Below are positions 35,507 to 44,615 of a stretch of 64,000 nucleotides of DNA, piece by piece (the first letter of the stretch is position 1; every line of letters begins with the position of its first letter). The notes beneath the pieces were generated by a model. It saw only the letters and a program-made list of their open reading frames with translations, was not told where the DNA came from and ran no database searches. Made by a program: the position numbers and the translations under genes. Origin of the DNA: Nitrospirales bacterium (lineage in GTDB: Bacteria > Nitrospirota > Nitrospiria > Nitrospirales > UBA8639); contig JAJDBM010000071.1 of assembly GCA_029261355.1 (NCBI GenBank), forward strand, positions 1 through 64,000, in the 5' to 3' direction.

Positions 35507-35812
35507 CTAACAAGAAAGGGGAGGAGCGCGAGAGGGGCTGGAGGCAATGAGAAGACGGGTAGCGCGAAATGATCCCACTTGGACCACTTCATCACCGGGC
35601 TTAAAGAGCACGTGGTATATGAGGTCTATCGGAAGAGTAAGTGATCCAGTCGTTTGAATCTGTAGCCAGTCACAAAGATCAAATTCAGAGTGTGCCTGCC
35701 CATCAGGGTCTGCATGGGCTAATACATGTTGAACCCCTAACGCCGAAGTGAAGGGCAAACCCGTCAGAATCAGGGTGAATAGCAATGCAGTAATAGTTGG
35801 CTTGAATTTCAT
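35507..35812 (-). CDS. Small secreted protein of unknown function
   Basis: About 101 residues with a signal peptide (MKFKPTITALLFTLILTGLP, cleavage near residue 25). The mature part has HVLAHADPDGQAHSEFDLCD, a His/Asp/Cys cluster followed by WLQ. That is reminiscent of DUF2946-type proteins linked to copper or other metals, but the resemblance is short. The Arg/Ser/Pro C-terminus is unremarkable. No ribosome site is clear. Confidence 0.55.
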   Translation of the reverse strand: MKFKPTITALLFTLILTGLPFTSALGVQHVLAHADPDGQAHSEFDLCDWLQIQTTGSLTLPIDLIYHVLFKPGDEVVQVGSFRATRLLIASSPSRAPPLSC

Positions 35813-37172
35813 AATCCATATATTCGCTAGTATCTTTTACAACTGTAACGAACCTATGGCGGGTATTTCAAATCATGGGATAACTTCAAACAAGAAGAAC
35901 TCCTGGAGTGAGATTCTTCAGTGCGCTCTTCTGCTCACCTCACATTAATATGCCTTTAAGGCAAACCATCTAGGAGTGACCAGACATGAAGGCCTAGGAC
36001 GTACTTTTCCTTACTTCAATGTTACGTCTTCTTGAAATAATGAGAATCTCTTGGATAAGTCCCCCCTCAAAAGAACTGTTACATTTTTGACTATCTTCAA
36101 TGAGTACAGTGAGTTGCAATTGGTGGATAAGCGTTCGTTATGTTGTCCCTTCTATTAATTCATCCGCCTTGAAAATATTGAATATTTTCGTCTCCCTAGG
36201 CCGGGGGGTCCAAAAACTTGTCCGCCATAATGATGGTAATTCCATTAAGGGATTTTCCTATATTTCTGGTCCATAGTCAGGTTCGTTCTTATTTTTTTCT
36301 CAAGGTAACAGATTCTTGATCTTCTTCTGTGATTCCGATCCCATTTTCTGGAAGTGTGCCATGTCTTGTTTGAGCTGAAATTGTTGAACTCTATGTTCCT
36401 GCTTAAACGTCGTGAACTCCAGTTGTAACCCTTGTCTTACTGAGAGTTGCCGAGTGATGAGCTTCTGTTTCTCATCCTGGGCACGAAGGCGGGAGCTCTC
36501 CCTCGCACGTTCATTTTTGGTTTTAACCTTCTGATGTGTGTTAGTTTTTACTCAGAAACACATACGTTGAGCGATGCGACGCGAGAATACCAGTGTGGAT
36601 CGTACATGCTTCTCGTGACAGTGTGAAAGTCGTAATAGCTAAGTAGGGATTTCGTTATATTCTTCCTGCTTCCTGTATTGTCGAAGCATAACTTGGAATG
36701 AATACTGGAGGGCCACCACAAAGTCGTAGATCTACGAAAAGGCTCTTCGATTCATATGCAGAGGCTTACGGCCAACATCGATACCAGCCTGAATTGAGAG
36801 GGAAATGCCAAATAATTTGAACGCTATACCACGTACGTATTTGAAACCAAACTCGAACTGCAGTCTATCGAAATTATGTGATAATTTGGTTCGGTCGATG
36901 CGGGTAAAAGGCGTAAGGTCCTCGACTTTGCGCTTCGTGTGTTTCAAGTCGATGTGTTGGTCATGTCGCCAAAGTTCTACGTTGACTTGTTTATGACGTT
37001 GATATCTGAGCCGTTAGGAGTATCGACAGAGTTAAAAGATTTGCTCTCGAACGAACGTCTAGCATATCAGTTCATGTGTATTGTTGAGGATAGGTTCGAT
37101 AGGTCGAGTCGGGGCTTAGTGTCCCTTTGGTTCGCTGCGAAGTAAGACGTCGCGTGATAAACGAATGATGAT
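35813..37172. other. 1.3-kb gene-poor stretch with one coding remnant
   Basis: Apart from the coiled-coil remnant at 36300-36551 no gene is convincing. Several overlapping short frames on both strands at 36730-37145 have no ribosome sites and no recognisable content. The region has the look of decayed DNA. Confidence 0.45.
36300..36551 (-). pseudogene. Remnant of a coiled-coil protein without a start codon
   Basis: The minus-strand frame from 36551 to TGA at 36300-36302 gives about 83 residues that look genuinely coding. They are rich in Lys, Arg, Glu and Gln, with heptad-like spacing (RARESSRLRAQDEKQKLITR and FKQEHRVQQFQLKQDMAHF). The frame is closed upstream by TGA and has no usable ATG/GTG/TTG near its beginning, so it is likely the C-terminal piece of a longer coiled-coil protein. 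The family is not recognised. Confidence 0.45.
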
Positions 37173-38126
37173 ATGAATCGAAACACTCTGACGTGCAGAA
37201 TGGCGAGATTCGTGGTGGTGGGTATCCTCTCGCTTACTGTGCTGACAACTTCGCTGTCAAGTGCGCATGAGTTGCCGTCGTATTGCGACGGGCTGTTCGA
37301 GAAAGATCAGGTGCATTGTCTGAGACAGTTACAAAAAAATCTACTAAGAGTGATAGAACTGATAGTCAAGCGACACCCTAACGTTGCGATAAAGAATACA
37401 GTTTCCCTGTATAAACCTTTGAAATCGAAGCTTATAAGGGCCTTGATTTACGCCCAAAGACATTTCGGGATAAGAGTAGATGATTTTTTAGCCCATCCTA
37501 GCAATATAAATCCATTTGTTGACCTGGAATTACTTGAAAGTCAGAATGATTTTGCACCATTGCCGCAGGCAATGAACTTAGGGTCATTCTATGATCCGGA
37601 TTCTGGCCCGGATAAGGCTAAGGCCGTAGAACTCCTCGCGGCAGTTGGTGGAGTATCTCTTATAGACCTTGACGGGAAATTAGCTTATTCAGGTTCTACG
37701 AGTTCTATTGGTAAGCCTGGCGGAAACGCGGATAACATCAAAATAAAGCAAATGCATTATGAACAACGAATTGATAGGCTGTTGGCTAGTTTAAAAAGAC
37801 AAATGGAATTAAGGCGGGAATTGAAAGTAGCTGAGACGTCGCAAAATGCACAGCCAGTTCCTCAGTCCACCTTTTCGCAATTAGACAAGTTCAGGAATCG
37901 TGACATTGATGTTGCGAGTGTATTGTTGCTCGAACGAAACCTTCCAGGAGAGATTGGGGTAGCCAATCGTATTGACCAACAGGATGCAAGATTGGGTTCG
38001 GAGTCAGCCTTTAAATGCGCAGAAGATCACACGATTTGTAAGACCAAACGCCTGGAGACCATCGGATGCTCGATTGCCCTATTTTTCTGTTGGGGGAAAG
38101 ACGTGATCCCACTCGCGGGGGATTGA
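37173..38126 (+). CDS. Secreted protein of unknown function
   Basis: 317 residues. A signal peptide covers about residues 10-31 (RFVVVGILSLTVLTTSLSSA). A helical, charged middle (residues 40-110) contains Cys near SYCDGLFEKDQVHCL. A central Gly/Asp segment (GGVSLIDLDGKLAYSGSTSS) follows, and the C-terminus ends with four Cys (KCAEDHTICKTK and GCSIALFFCWGKD). I do not recognise the family. It lies alone in a gene-poor region. The Cys pattern suggests an exported, disulfide-bonded protein. Confidence 0.6.
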   Translation: MNRNTLTCRMARFVVVGILSLTVLTTSLSSAHELPSYCDGLFEKDQVHCLRQLQKNLLRVIELIVKRHPNVAIKNTVSLYKPLKSKLIRALIYAQRHFGIRVDDFLAHPSNINPFVDLELLESQNDFAPLPQAMNLGSFYDPDSGPDKAKAVELLAAVGGVSLIDLDGKLAYSGSTSSIGKPGGNADNIKIKQMHYEQRIDRLLASLKRQMELRRELKVAETSQNAQPVPQSTFSQLDKFRNRDIDVASVLLLERNLPGEIGVANRIDQQDARLGSESAFKCAEDHTICKTKRLETIGCSIALFFCWGKDVIPLAGD

Positions 38127-38609
38127 TTCGAGAGTCTCGCTACATTCAATCCGTATAGATATACTTACTCGACTATAACGATTTTACGTTATGACTAAGT
38201 CAGGAGCCTGTCTCTTCTATTAATTTATCTGTCTGGAAATACTTGAATTATTTCACCAACTCTTTCCATCAACATGACTCTTCGGTAGTGGGTTGGCAAT
38301 CCAGTTCTCTCCGTCTTTAAGCCTCCTCAGCAACGGTTTCACAAAATACGTTAACAGCGAAAATCACTGGCGATATTAAAGCGGTCTGCCAATTGGTCTA
38401 CACAGACTCGTATCGGTCTACGAACCCGATATACGCGACGAGCGACATGCGATTCCACTGTATATTATAGTTGAGGGATGAAGAAATAGAAGGGGTAGGT
38501 ATAAGTTTCTTTTTTAAAGAAAATCCTTTGAAATTTGAGCCGTTTATAATCAATATTGCGTATAGCAATTGTATGCTGTCGTGAGTATATTGTAGAAAAT
38601 GGAGACAGG
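38127..38609. other. Intergenic stretch, nothing recognised
   Basis: A 71-codon minus-strand frame reaches the next gene, but its composition and lack of a ribosome site argue against it. No RNA gene or repeat is evident. Confidence 0.4.
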
Positions 38610-39731
38610 TCAAACGTCATATAATTCAAACATTTCATTTCCTATCGACACCCCGTTCACCAAAATTTCTATCTTGTGCCCGCCGTTATGATAGGTGCGT
38701 GTTGTGATGTTTTTGATGGCGTGTTTTTTGGTGGCTGTCAGTGTTGTCCCAGATTTTAATGTTACCGTTTTCCATTTAAAGACTTTTGGTGATGTACGGC
38801 CATTGGCTTTGCGGTGGTGGATCGCATAATCGATAATGACATCCTGATCACTATCCGAGGTTGAGCTTATAGAAATATGAAAGACCAGTACTTCGCCGAA
38901 TTTTACACATGGTGTTAAAATATTGAGTATTTTAAGTTCAACGCTTGGGGCACCGTATCCAAGCGCTTCTAAGGTTTTTTGATGTCCCTGCTTAATGAGC
39001 GTTCGGCACGCATGTCTCACTAATCTGGTTCTATTTTTATCGGCATTTTCCAGCCATTTTTTGGCAATATTTGCGACAATATCTGGGTTATCTTTGGCGA
39101 TATCGTTTAAATTATTGGCTACCGAGCGCCGGACATATTCTTCATCATCGTCCTTTAGCGCATCAAGTAAGGGAAGAAGAGGAGTGGGGTCATCAATAAA
39201 GGATTGCAGCTTGATCCCCCACGGAAGGCGTGGACGCGTCCCTTCTGAAACCAGGCGACGAACATGCTGATTAGATTCCTTCAGCCATGTTGTAAGTACG
39301 GCCAATGTACGCTCTTCTTCCGCAATCAGGAAGAAACGTATATCGAATTCTGAGCTAAAGCGCGACGTCATTTCTTTGAGTAATGTCATGGATAGATCGA
39401 AATGCACCAACCCATGGACGCCGACATAATGGGTCATTGGCATAATGCCCCAACCTGTGATGCCGCGCTCATGCTTATCTTCATCTGGACAACCATCTGG
39501 CGTCAGACTCTCCAGCATTATTCTACTGGCCTGCGCAAAATCCTCAGGTAGAAATGCCGCTAGCGCCGTGGCAATTTGCCCGGAACGTTCTTTTAACTCA
39601 AGTGCTTCAAGACCGTCCATTGCCATGGCTACAAAATTCGCACGGTCAAATGTTGGCCATACGCGCCCAAAATGATCGCCCATACATGTGATCATTTTCT
39701 TGTTAAATGCATTCTTAAATGGTTCTGCCAT
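38610..39731 (-). CDS. AlkC/AlkD-like DNA alkylation repair HEAT-repeat protein
   Basis: 373 residues. The body is alpha-helical with HEAT-like repeats (DDDEEYVRRSVANNLNDIAK and NRTRLVRHACRTLIKQGH), as in the AlkC/AlkD alkylpurine glycosylases, which excise alkylated bases without flipping. Landmarks are FDIRFFLIAEEERTLAVL and NQHVRRLVSEGTRPRLPWG, and the latter motif is typical of the AlkC branch. About 110 C-terminal residues form an extra beta domain (FGEVLVFHISISSTSDSDQD), also known in some AlkC proteins. It is monocistronic. The repair activity is inferred from the family. Confidence 0.82.
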   Translation of the reverse strand: MAEPFKNAFNKKMITCMGDHFGRVWPTFDRANFVAMAMDGLEALELKERSGQIATALAAFLPEDFAQASRIMLESLTPDGCPDEDKHERGITGWGIMPMTHYVGVHGLVHFDLSMTLLKEMTSRFSSEFDIRFFLIAEEERTLAVLTTWLKESNQHVRRLVSEGTRPRLPWGIKLQSFIDDPTPLLPLLDALKDDDEEYVRRSVANNLNDIAKDNPDIVANIAKKWLENADKNRTRLVRHACRTLIKQGHQKTLEALGYGAPSVELKILNILTPCVKFGEVLVFHISISSTSDSDQDVIIDYAIHHRKANGRTSPKVFKWKTVTLKSGTTLTATKKHAIKNITTRTYHNGGHKIEILVNGVSIGNEMFELYDV

Positions 39732-40076
39732 TTCTATCCAAAACCAACCATTTTTTTGTCATGAAATATGCCCTCTGCATGATGTTCCATGTTACCCATA
39801 TCTTTCATGTTTTCGATTCACAAAAAATAACACCCCATACTACGATTTTCATTTCATGGTTGATTTTTCTCAAGCGTTCGTTTTGGAAACGCTTCGATGC
39901 TCGCATAGGGTCTACATCGCTCTCTTACCTTGAGTTACTTCAACTGGTCCTTATTCGAGAGCTAGACCATTTCCTTGCGCATGCGTTCCATGCGCAAGGA
40001 AAATAAAGAGGAGTAACGCTAACAATACATTTTCACTTATTCTTACATTAAATTGTTCTACACTTGATGGCCAACT
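39732..40076. other. Intergenic stretch with a strong inverted repeat
   Basis: No gene is seen. The only feature is the 14-bp inverted repeat at 39970-40002. Confidence 0.5.
39970..40002. terminator. Perfect 14-bp inverted repeat downstream of the VOC gene
   Basis: TTTCCTTGCGCATG, five bases, CATGCGCAAGGAAA: a long perfect stem about 75 bases after the VOC stop. A T-run is lacking on the minus strand, but the A/T ends of the stem partly supply it. A transcription end or an mRNA-stabilising hairpin is likely. Confidence 0.6.
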
Positions 40077-40520
40077 CTAAGCAGGTTTGGCCATTTCTTT
40101 CATGACTTCTTCCATTTCCTCTTTCGACACATTGCGCACTTTTTGTGCCAGTTTCCATATGTTGCCGTTCGGGTCCTGTATGGACCCAACGCGGTCACCC
40201 CAAAACATGTCTTCGGCATCGGAGGTCACCGTCCATCCTGAGTTTTTGGCCTTTGTCATGGCATCATCAGCATTTTCTACATACAGGTAAAAAGCCTGTT
40301 TCCCGGTTGCGGTGATATTCATTTCAGGCGTCTCATCGGAAATAAACAGCGTTGATTCTCCGAATGTTAAACATGCATGGCCAACTTTGTTGGTTTCTGG
40401 GCAAAGCATGATACATGTAATTTCTGCACCTAAGACTTTTTCGTACACGTCAATCGTTGCTTTGGCGTCTTTGGTAATGATGACAGAGGTTAACGTTGAA
40501 AATCCTTCGGGTGTGCTCAT
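40077..40520 (-). CDS. VOC-fold (PhnB/glyoxalase-like) protein
   Basis: 147 residues with the vicinal-oxygen-chelate fold of the PhnB type. It begins TSVIITKDAKATIDVYEKVL, followed by the paired beta-alpha-beta units GHACLTFGESTLFISDE and DRVGSIQDPNGNIWKLAQKV. The usual metal ligands can be read as His in GHACL and Glu/Asp near the C-terminus. VOC proteins include glyoxalases, dioxygenases and antibiotic-binding proteins, so the substrate is open. It is divergent from a WYL regulator 75 bases away, which probably controls it. Confidence 0.82.
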   Translation of the reverse strand: MSTPEGFSTLTSVIITKDAKATIDVYEKVLGAEITCIMLCPETNKVGHACLTFGESTLFISDETPEMNITATGKQAFYLYVENADDAMTKAKNSGWTVTSDAEDMFWGDRVGSIQDPNGNIWKLAQKVRNVSKEEMEEVMKEMAKPA

Positions 40521-40594
40521 AATGTACGCTCCTTTGGTTTAGGGTAAAAGGCATTGTATTTGGTAAATACGACAATCTATGGCATATTTGTTTT

Positions 40595-41329
40595 ATGAAG
40601 CGTACAAAAACATTATCGAGGTTAGAACGGCTGGATACGTTGGTGGGATTACTTAGGTCGGACGATGGGCACACTGCCGCATCATTGGCGGAGGAACTGA
40701 GTGTGAGCACGCGAACACTTATGCGAGATTTGGGTATCTTAAGGGACAAAGGCTATCCTATTGAATCGGATCAGGGACGCGGGGGCGGGGTGCGACTTCA
40801 TCGACATTGGGGGATTGGACGGCTACAGCTGAATTATCGAGAGGTCATTGATTTGCTCCTTTCGCTGGCTGTGATGGAAAAAATTGGCTCACCCTTGTTC
40901 TTGGGAAATGTTAAAGCTATTCGACATAAAATATCAGTGTCGTTTCCGCAGGAACAAAGAAGCCAGATTCAATCCTTACGGAACCGAATCGTGATTGGTG
41001 AAATGGCCTCTGAATGTATTCTCAATAGTCTTCAAGAAACATCGACGTCTTCCGCTTCATCCCTTTATGAAGCATTTTTTGAGAAGAAACTTTTAGATAT
41101 TGTTTATAAGGATGGTGAGGGACGAAAAACATATCGTGTGATTGAAGCACAATATTTGTTTCTCCATTGGCCGGCTTGGTATGTGCTGGCTTGGGATCAT
41201 TTGCGCGATGATGTGCGGTGTTTTCGCTTGGACAGGATTAGTGGGTCCAAGAGCGGTGAGGGTGTGTTTACACTCAAAAACAAAGCCTTGTTCACCGAAG
41301 GCATGGAAGATTACATTTCGAATCTTTGA
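40595..41329 (+). CDS. HTH/WYL-domain transcriptional regulator (YafY-like)
   Basis: 244 residues. An N-terminal DeoR-like HTH (residues 5-60; HTAASLAEELSVSTRTLMRD) is followed by a WYL domain at about 140-210 (VYKDGEGRKTYRVIEAQYLF and LHWPAWYVLAWDHLRDDVRC). The C-terminal WCX extension is short. WYL regulators sense ligands, often nucleotides or DNA damage products, and usually repress a divergent neighbour. The VOC gene is divergent here. The next small frameshifted gene begins four bases after its stop. Confidence 0.87.
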   Translation: MKRTKTLSRLERLDTLVGLLRSDDGHTAASLAEELSVSTRTLMRDLGILRDKGYPIESDQGRGGGVRLHRHWGIGRLQLNYREVIDLLLSLAVMEKIGSPLFLGNVKAIRHKISVSFPQEQRSQIQSLRNRIVIGEMASECILNSLQETSTSSASSLYEAFFEKKLLDIVYKDGEGRKTYRVIEAQYLFLHWPAWYVLAWDHLRDDVRCFRLDRISGSKSGEGVFTLKNKALFTEGMEDYISNL

Positions 41330-41332
41330 TAA

Positions 41333-41552
41333 ATGGACGTAGTAACACGTGATGAGCAACTCGTTCATGATTTTATGACCATGTATGAACAGGGGCAGGT
41401 GGTCATCATGTGTGAAGGGAAAACCTCATGTGTCTGAGCGTATCTTTGATTATCCAATCGCAACACCTGACTCCGAACTGCATGAGTTTACCGAGTGGCA
41501 TGCTCAAACAGGGGGCGGACAGAAAAAGCATCAAAGAAGACCCCACGCATGA
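41333..41552 (+). pseudogene. Small gene with a one-base frameshift in an A run
   Basis: ATG 41333 opens a frame that reads MDVVTRDEQLVHDFMTMYEQ and stops at 41435-41437. From GTG 41430 another frame reads on (SERIFDYPIATPDSELHEF) to TGA 41550-41552, which overlaps the next start codon (ATGA). Removing one A from the GGGAAAACC run near 41417-41424 joins both into a single 72-residue soluble protein. This is either a real frameshift mutation or a sequencing indel. The overlaps at both ends with the WYL and DUF6653 genes show it was an operon member. The family is not recognised. Confidence 0.6.
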
Positions 41553-42055
41553 AATTTGAAAACACGCTTATGAATCTGTTTAAAATGTCGGATGATGTTT
41601 GGGCGGTCCATGCCAATCCGTGGAGTGTTTGGACGCGCTATCCGTGTTTGCCGCTGTTGTTTTTGGGCATTTGGTCGCGTGTCTGGATTGGGTGGTGGTG
41701 TCTGTTGCCTGTCGTCGGTGTGTGTGGTTGGATATGGTTTAATCCACGCGCCTTTGGCAAACCAAAAACAATGAATCACTGGGCCTCTCAAGCCGTTCTT
41801 GGTGAACGGGTTATGCTTTCACCCCCTCCTACAGGTATTCCTGCGCATCACAAGAGAGCAATTTGTGGTTTGAAAGTTTTAATGTTTGCTGGATGTATTC
41901 CAGCGATTATTGGGCTGATTATTTTCAATCCACTGTTAACAATTTCAGGACTTGTTATCGTGATGTTGGGGAAGACTTGGTTTTTAGACCGAATGGTTTG
42001 GTTGTACCAAGATTTGAAAGATTCAAACCCTGAATATACGCGTTGGACATATTGA
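41549..42055 (+). CDS. DUF6653-like membrane protein
   Basis: 168 residues, starting MKFENTLMNLFKMSDDVWAV. HANPWSVWTRYPCLPLLFL, a Trp/Pro-rich motif, precedes two N-terminal membrane helices. GKPKTMNHWASQAVLGERV lies in the loop, followed by two more helices and a YTRWTY end. The NPWSVWTR and NHWASxAVLGE pattern fits the small integral-membrane family DUF6653, whose function is unknown. It overlaps the stop of the frameshifted gene by four bases and so belongs to the WYL operon. Confidence 0.75.
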   Translation: MKFENTLMNLFKMSDDVWAVHANPWSVWTRYPCLPLLFLGIWSRVWIGWWCLLPVVGVCGWIWFNPRAFGKPKTMNHWASQAVLGERVMLSPPPTGIPAHHKRAICGLKVLMFAGCIPAIIGLIIFNPLLTISGLVIVMLGKTWFLDRMVWLYQDLKDSNPEYTRWTY

Positions 42056-42391
42056 AAAATTCCATAAGGTGATCATTATAAGGTGAAGACAGATGGTTGG
42101 GGACGTATGCGTATTCAATGAAGCGTCTTTGTGTTTATCCTAAAACCCTGGATATCTTATATTTTGGGCAATGGATATAATAAAATCTGTTCAATCCTGA
42201 TCCGTTTTAATAATTCTGAATTTAAAATTTGACTCATTCGGTCTGCGGTTTGAATTCGTGGTGCGGCCCCTTTTTTTACAGAGAGTATTTTCTTACTTCA
42301 TTTTTCGTTTCTTCAATTGGGCCTTTTTCTTATCTTGGCATCACCAACCAGTCCATATACAATTTCACGATGATTGTCATATTGTAGGACT
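42056..42391. other. Intergenic stretch, AT-rich, nothing recognised
   Basis: About 335 AT-rich bases with no gene, hairpin or repeat that I can support. Confidence 0.4.
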
Positions 42392-43309
42392 ATGCCGAAT
42401 ACGCTTGCACATTTTGGAATTCAAGGGCTTCTCACTCGATTTGCCATTCCCACCGCTGACCCTAAAATTGTGTTTCTAGGATGTATCCTGCCTGATGTTC
42501 CATGGATTACTCAGCGCATTGTGCTTGGGCTCGTCCCAAGCCTTGATCCCTATTCCGTCCGTTTATATGTCATCATCCAAGCGTCATTATTCATGACTCT
42601 GATTTTATGTGGAGCGTTGGCCGCTCTTTCGAAGACCCCAGCAATGGTCTTTGGCATTCTTGCCATGGGTTCGACCATGCACCTCCTCTTAGATTCGCTT
42701 CAGATTAAACTGGGAAATGGTGTTCATTTCTTTGCTCCCATTTCTTGGGAGCTTCTTAACTTTGGGCTCTTTTGGCCTGAAAATCTGCTCACTTACATTT
42801 TGACAGGGGTGGGAGCTGGATTCTTTTTCTGGTCCTGGAATTCTGCTATTTCAACGAGGCTGAATCTTTCAATTTCTTTGAAGACTGTCAGCCTTTCCTT
42901 GACTCTGTTGTGTGTGTATATGATGTTGCCGGTTGTTTTTTGGAATGGTCCCTATGCAAGCGATAATCATTATGTCAAAACGCTACAAGTCCGAGAAGAC
43001 CGTGCGGGTCGTCCTATCGCGTTCGATCGAACATATTATGAGACGCATCAGGATGGAGATGTCGTTCATGCGTATGGAGAGCGCTTACATGTCCATGGTC
43101 TGACACTCGATCACCCGGCAACAGTTTCTATTGAAGGTCGGTTTTTGACGATTGATGACATTGAAATATTAAACATGCACGAGCATGCCCGATGGTTTAG
43201 AGATGGGAGCAGTTATGTTGGGTTATCATTGCTGTGTGTCATGTGGATTATCGCGCTCTACCGATATTCTCGTTCATCAATTTCAGAGAAACTAGAGAGC
43301 AAGAGATAG
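42392..43309 (+). CDS. YdjM-like membrane-bound hydrolase-family protein
   Basis: 305 residues, start MPNTLAHFGIQGLL with GTAGGAC just upstream. The N-terminal half has membrane helices with His and Asp at the ends (LAHFGIQ, GCILPDVPW and GSTMHLLLDSLQ), the pattern of the YdjM/LexA-induced DUF457 'membrane-bound metal-dependent hydrolase' family. The C-terminal half is a periplasmic domain with HVHGLTLDHPATVSIEGRF before a last membrane helix. The enzymatic role of this family is unproven. The rhodanese gene follows closely. Confidence 0.7.
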   Translation: MPNTLAHFGIQGLLTRFAIPTADPKIVFLGCILPDVPWITQRIVLGLVPSLDPYSVRLYVIIQASLFMTLILCGALAALSKTPAMVFGILAMGSTMHLLLDSLQIKLGNGVHFFAPISWELLNFGLFWPENLLTYILTGVGAGFFFWSWNSAISTRLNLSISLKTVSLSLTLLCVYMMLPVVFWNGPYASDNHYVKTLQVREDRAGRPIAFDRTYYETHQDGDVVHAYGERLHVHGLTLDHPATVSIEGRFLTIDDIEILNMHEHARWFRDGSSYVGLSLLCVMWIIALYRYSRSSISEKLESKR

Positions 43310-43343
43310 TTGTTTGGTCGTACGAGAAAAACTGGAGGAGATG

Positions 43344-43724
43344 ATGGCTCATAATTCTGAGTTTGAACGACTTGTGCATCGAGCCAAAGAGACGATTCAG
43401 GAAACAGTCGTCAGCGAAGTGAAAGAGAAGGTTGATCGTAGAGATATTTTATACTTTATTGATGTACGCGAAGATCATGAATGGCAGAAAGGCCATGCTG
43501 AGGGCGCTATTCACTTAGGTCGCGGTATTATTGAGCGAGATATTGAAGATCAAATTCCTGATAAAGATGCCGTGATTGTATTGTATTGTGGGGGAGGGTA
43601 CCGCTCCGCATTGGCGGCCATCAATCTCCTGGAAATGGGTTACACCAGAGTAAGATCGATGGCCGGAGGGTATAAGGCTTGGGTAAACGCAGGGTATCCT
43701 GTCATGCACGGAAAGAACCCTTAG
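43344..43724 (+). CDS. Rhodanese-like sulfurtransferase
   Basis: About 126 residues. A single rhodanese domain spans about 30-120: DVREDHEWQKGHAEGAIHL, then the active loop YCGGGYRSALAA with the catalytic Cys, then MAGGYKAWVNAGYPV. Single-domain rhodaneses transfer sulfane sulfur to thiophilic acceptors. The N-terminal helix (HRAKETIQETVVSEVKEKV) is longer than usual. The start is chosen at the second ATG after GGAGGAG; ATG 43341 and TTG 43314 are alternatives. Confidence 0.9.
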   Translation: MAHNSEFERLVHRAKETIQETVVSEVKEKVDRRDILYFIDVREDHEWQKGHAEGAIHLGRGIIERDIEDQIPDKDAVIVLYCGGGYRSALAAINLLEMGYTRVRSMAGGYKAWVNAGYPVMHGKNP

Positions 43725-43795
43725 CCCCTTACTTCCAGACAGGACACCTCGACAGGCCATGAGTGGCTACAACATATAGCATGTCTCAGCGGTTC

Positions 43796-44350
43796 TTATT
43801 TATAGCGTTTGTCAAATTCTTTCACGACCTCACCAGTGATATCTAACCCACGTTTACTATAGAGCACAATTTTCAACGTGCTTTGACTGCCTTTATCAAT
43901 AACTAGTGCAAATCCATGGCGCTTCGCCACGGTACTGGTCGCCGTTTCAATTTTCTTCATATATTCTTGAACGAGTTCTTTTTGCTTGCCGCCAAGTTCT
44001 CGTTGATATTCCTGTCCACGTTTTTGAAACTCTTGAAATTTCCGAGTGAAGATTTCTTGCTTTTTCTTAAGACTTTTATCAGAAGACGCTTCTAATTTTT
44101 TCAATTCTTCTTGAAGTTTACCTAATTCTTTTTGGTCAGCTTTTAGGACGTTTTCTCGTGCTTGGGCATGTTCTTTTAATGTGGCCAGTGCACGGCTACC
44201 AGCTTTTGATTTCTCAATGACCGACTGAGGGTCAATAATGGCAATTTTAAACGTATCTTTTCCGAAGGCAAGGGTGCTTGACCCAATGAGCATGATGCCC
44301 AGACTCAAGACTAGGCAGATGTAAGATGTGGTCCAACGGATGACATGCAT
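43796..44350 (-). CDS. OmpH/Skp-family periplasmic chaperone
   Basis: About 184 residues. A signal peptide (TSYICLVLSLGIMLIGSSTL, cleavage near LAFG) is followed by KIAIIDPQSVIEKSKAGSRA. A long coiled-coil arm runs from about 65 to 140 (ENVLKADQKELGKLQEELKK), and the end is the typical TGEVVKEFDKRYK. OmpH/Skp holds unfolded outer-membrane proteins in the periplasm. ATG 44350 has GGGGAAG seven bases upstream; ATG 44371 is possible. It is not next to bamA here. Confidence 0.88.
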   Translation of the reverse strand: MHVIRWTTSYICLVLSLGIMLIGSSTLAFGKDTFKIAIIDPQSVIEKSKAGSRALATLKEHAQARENVLKADQKELGKLQEELKKLEASSDKSLKKKQEIFTRKFQEFQKRGQEYQRELGGKQKELVQEYMKKIETATSTVAKRHGFALVIDKGSQSTLKIVLYSKRGLDITGEVVKEFDKRYK

Positions 44351-44615
44351 TGACGGTCTTCCCCTTCTCATGTGTGTGTTCTCCAAAGCTATGGGTGGAT
44401 TGGGATATTGTGAACGGTATGTGAGAGACGTGAAAATCGTTGTATCTAGGCGTATACTCTCAACTGCGCGTGAAATTGCGAAAATTGCTAGGCATTAGAC
44501 GGATCGCCTGAGGTTAACGATGAGCATCCTTTGTGTCAAGAGTAATTAATGGCTTCACCGTTGGAGAAGCGTAAAACTTATCTGTTTCAGATATGTTTGA
44601 TATTTTAATCGTATC

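Noticed and set aside
36732-37145. Several short overlapping frames on both strands
   Set aside because: No ribosome sites and no recognisable motifs, and the frames overlap one another on opposite strands; more likely decayed DNA.
44411-44419. GTGAACGGT considered as another LytTR half-site
   Set aside because: No partner at plus or minus 21 bases and not near a related gene.
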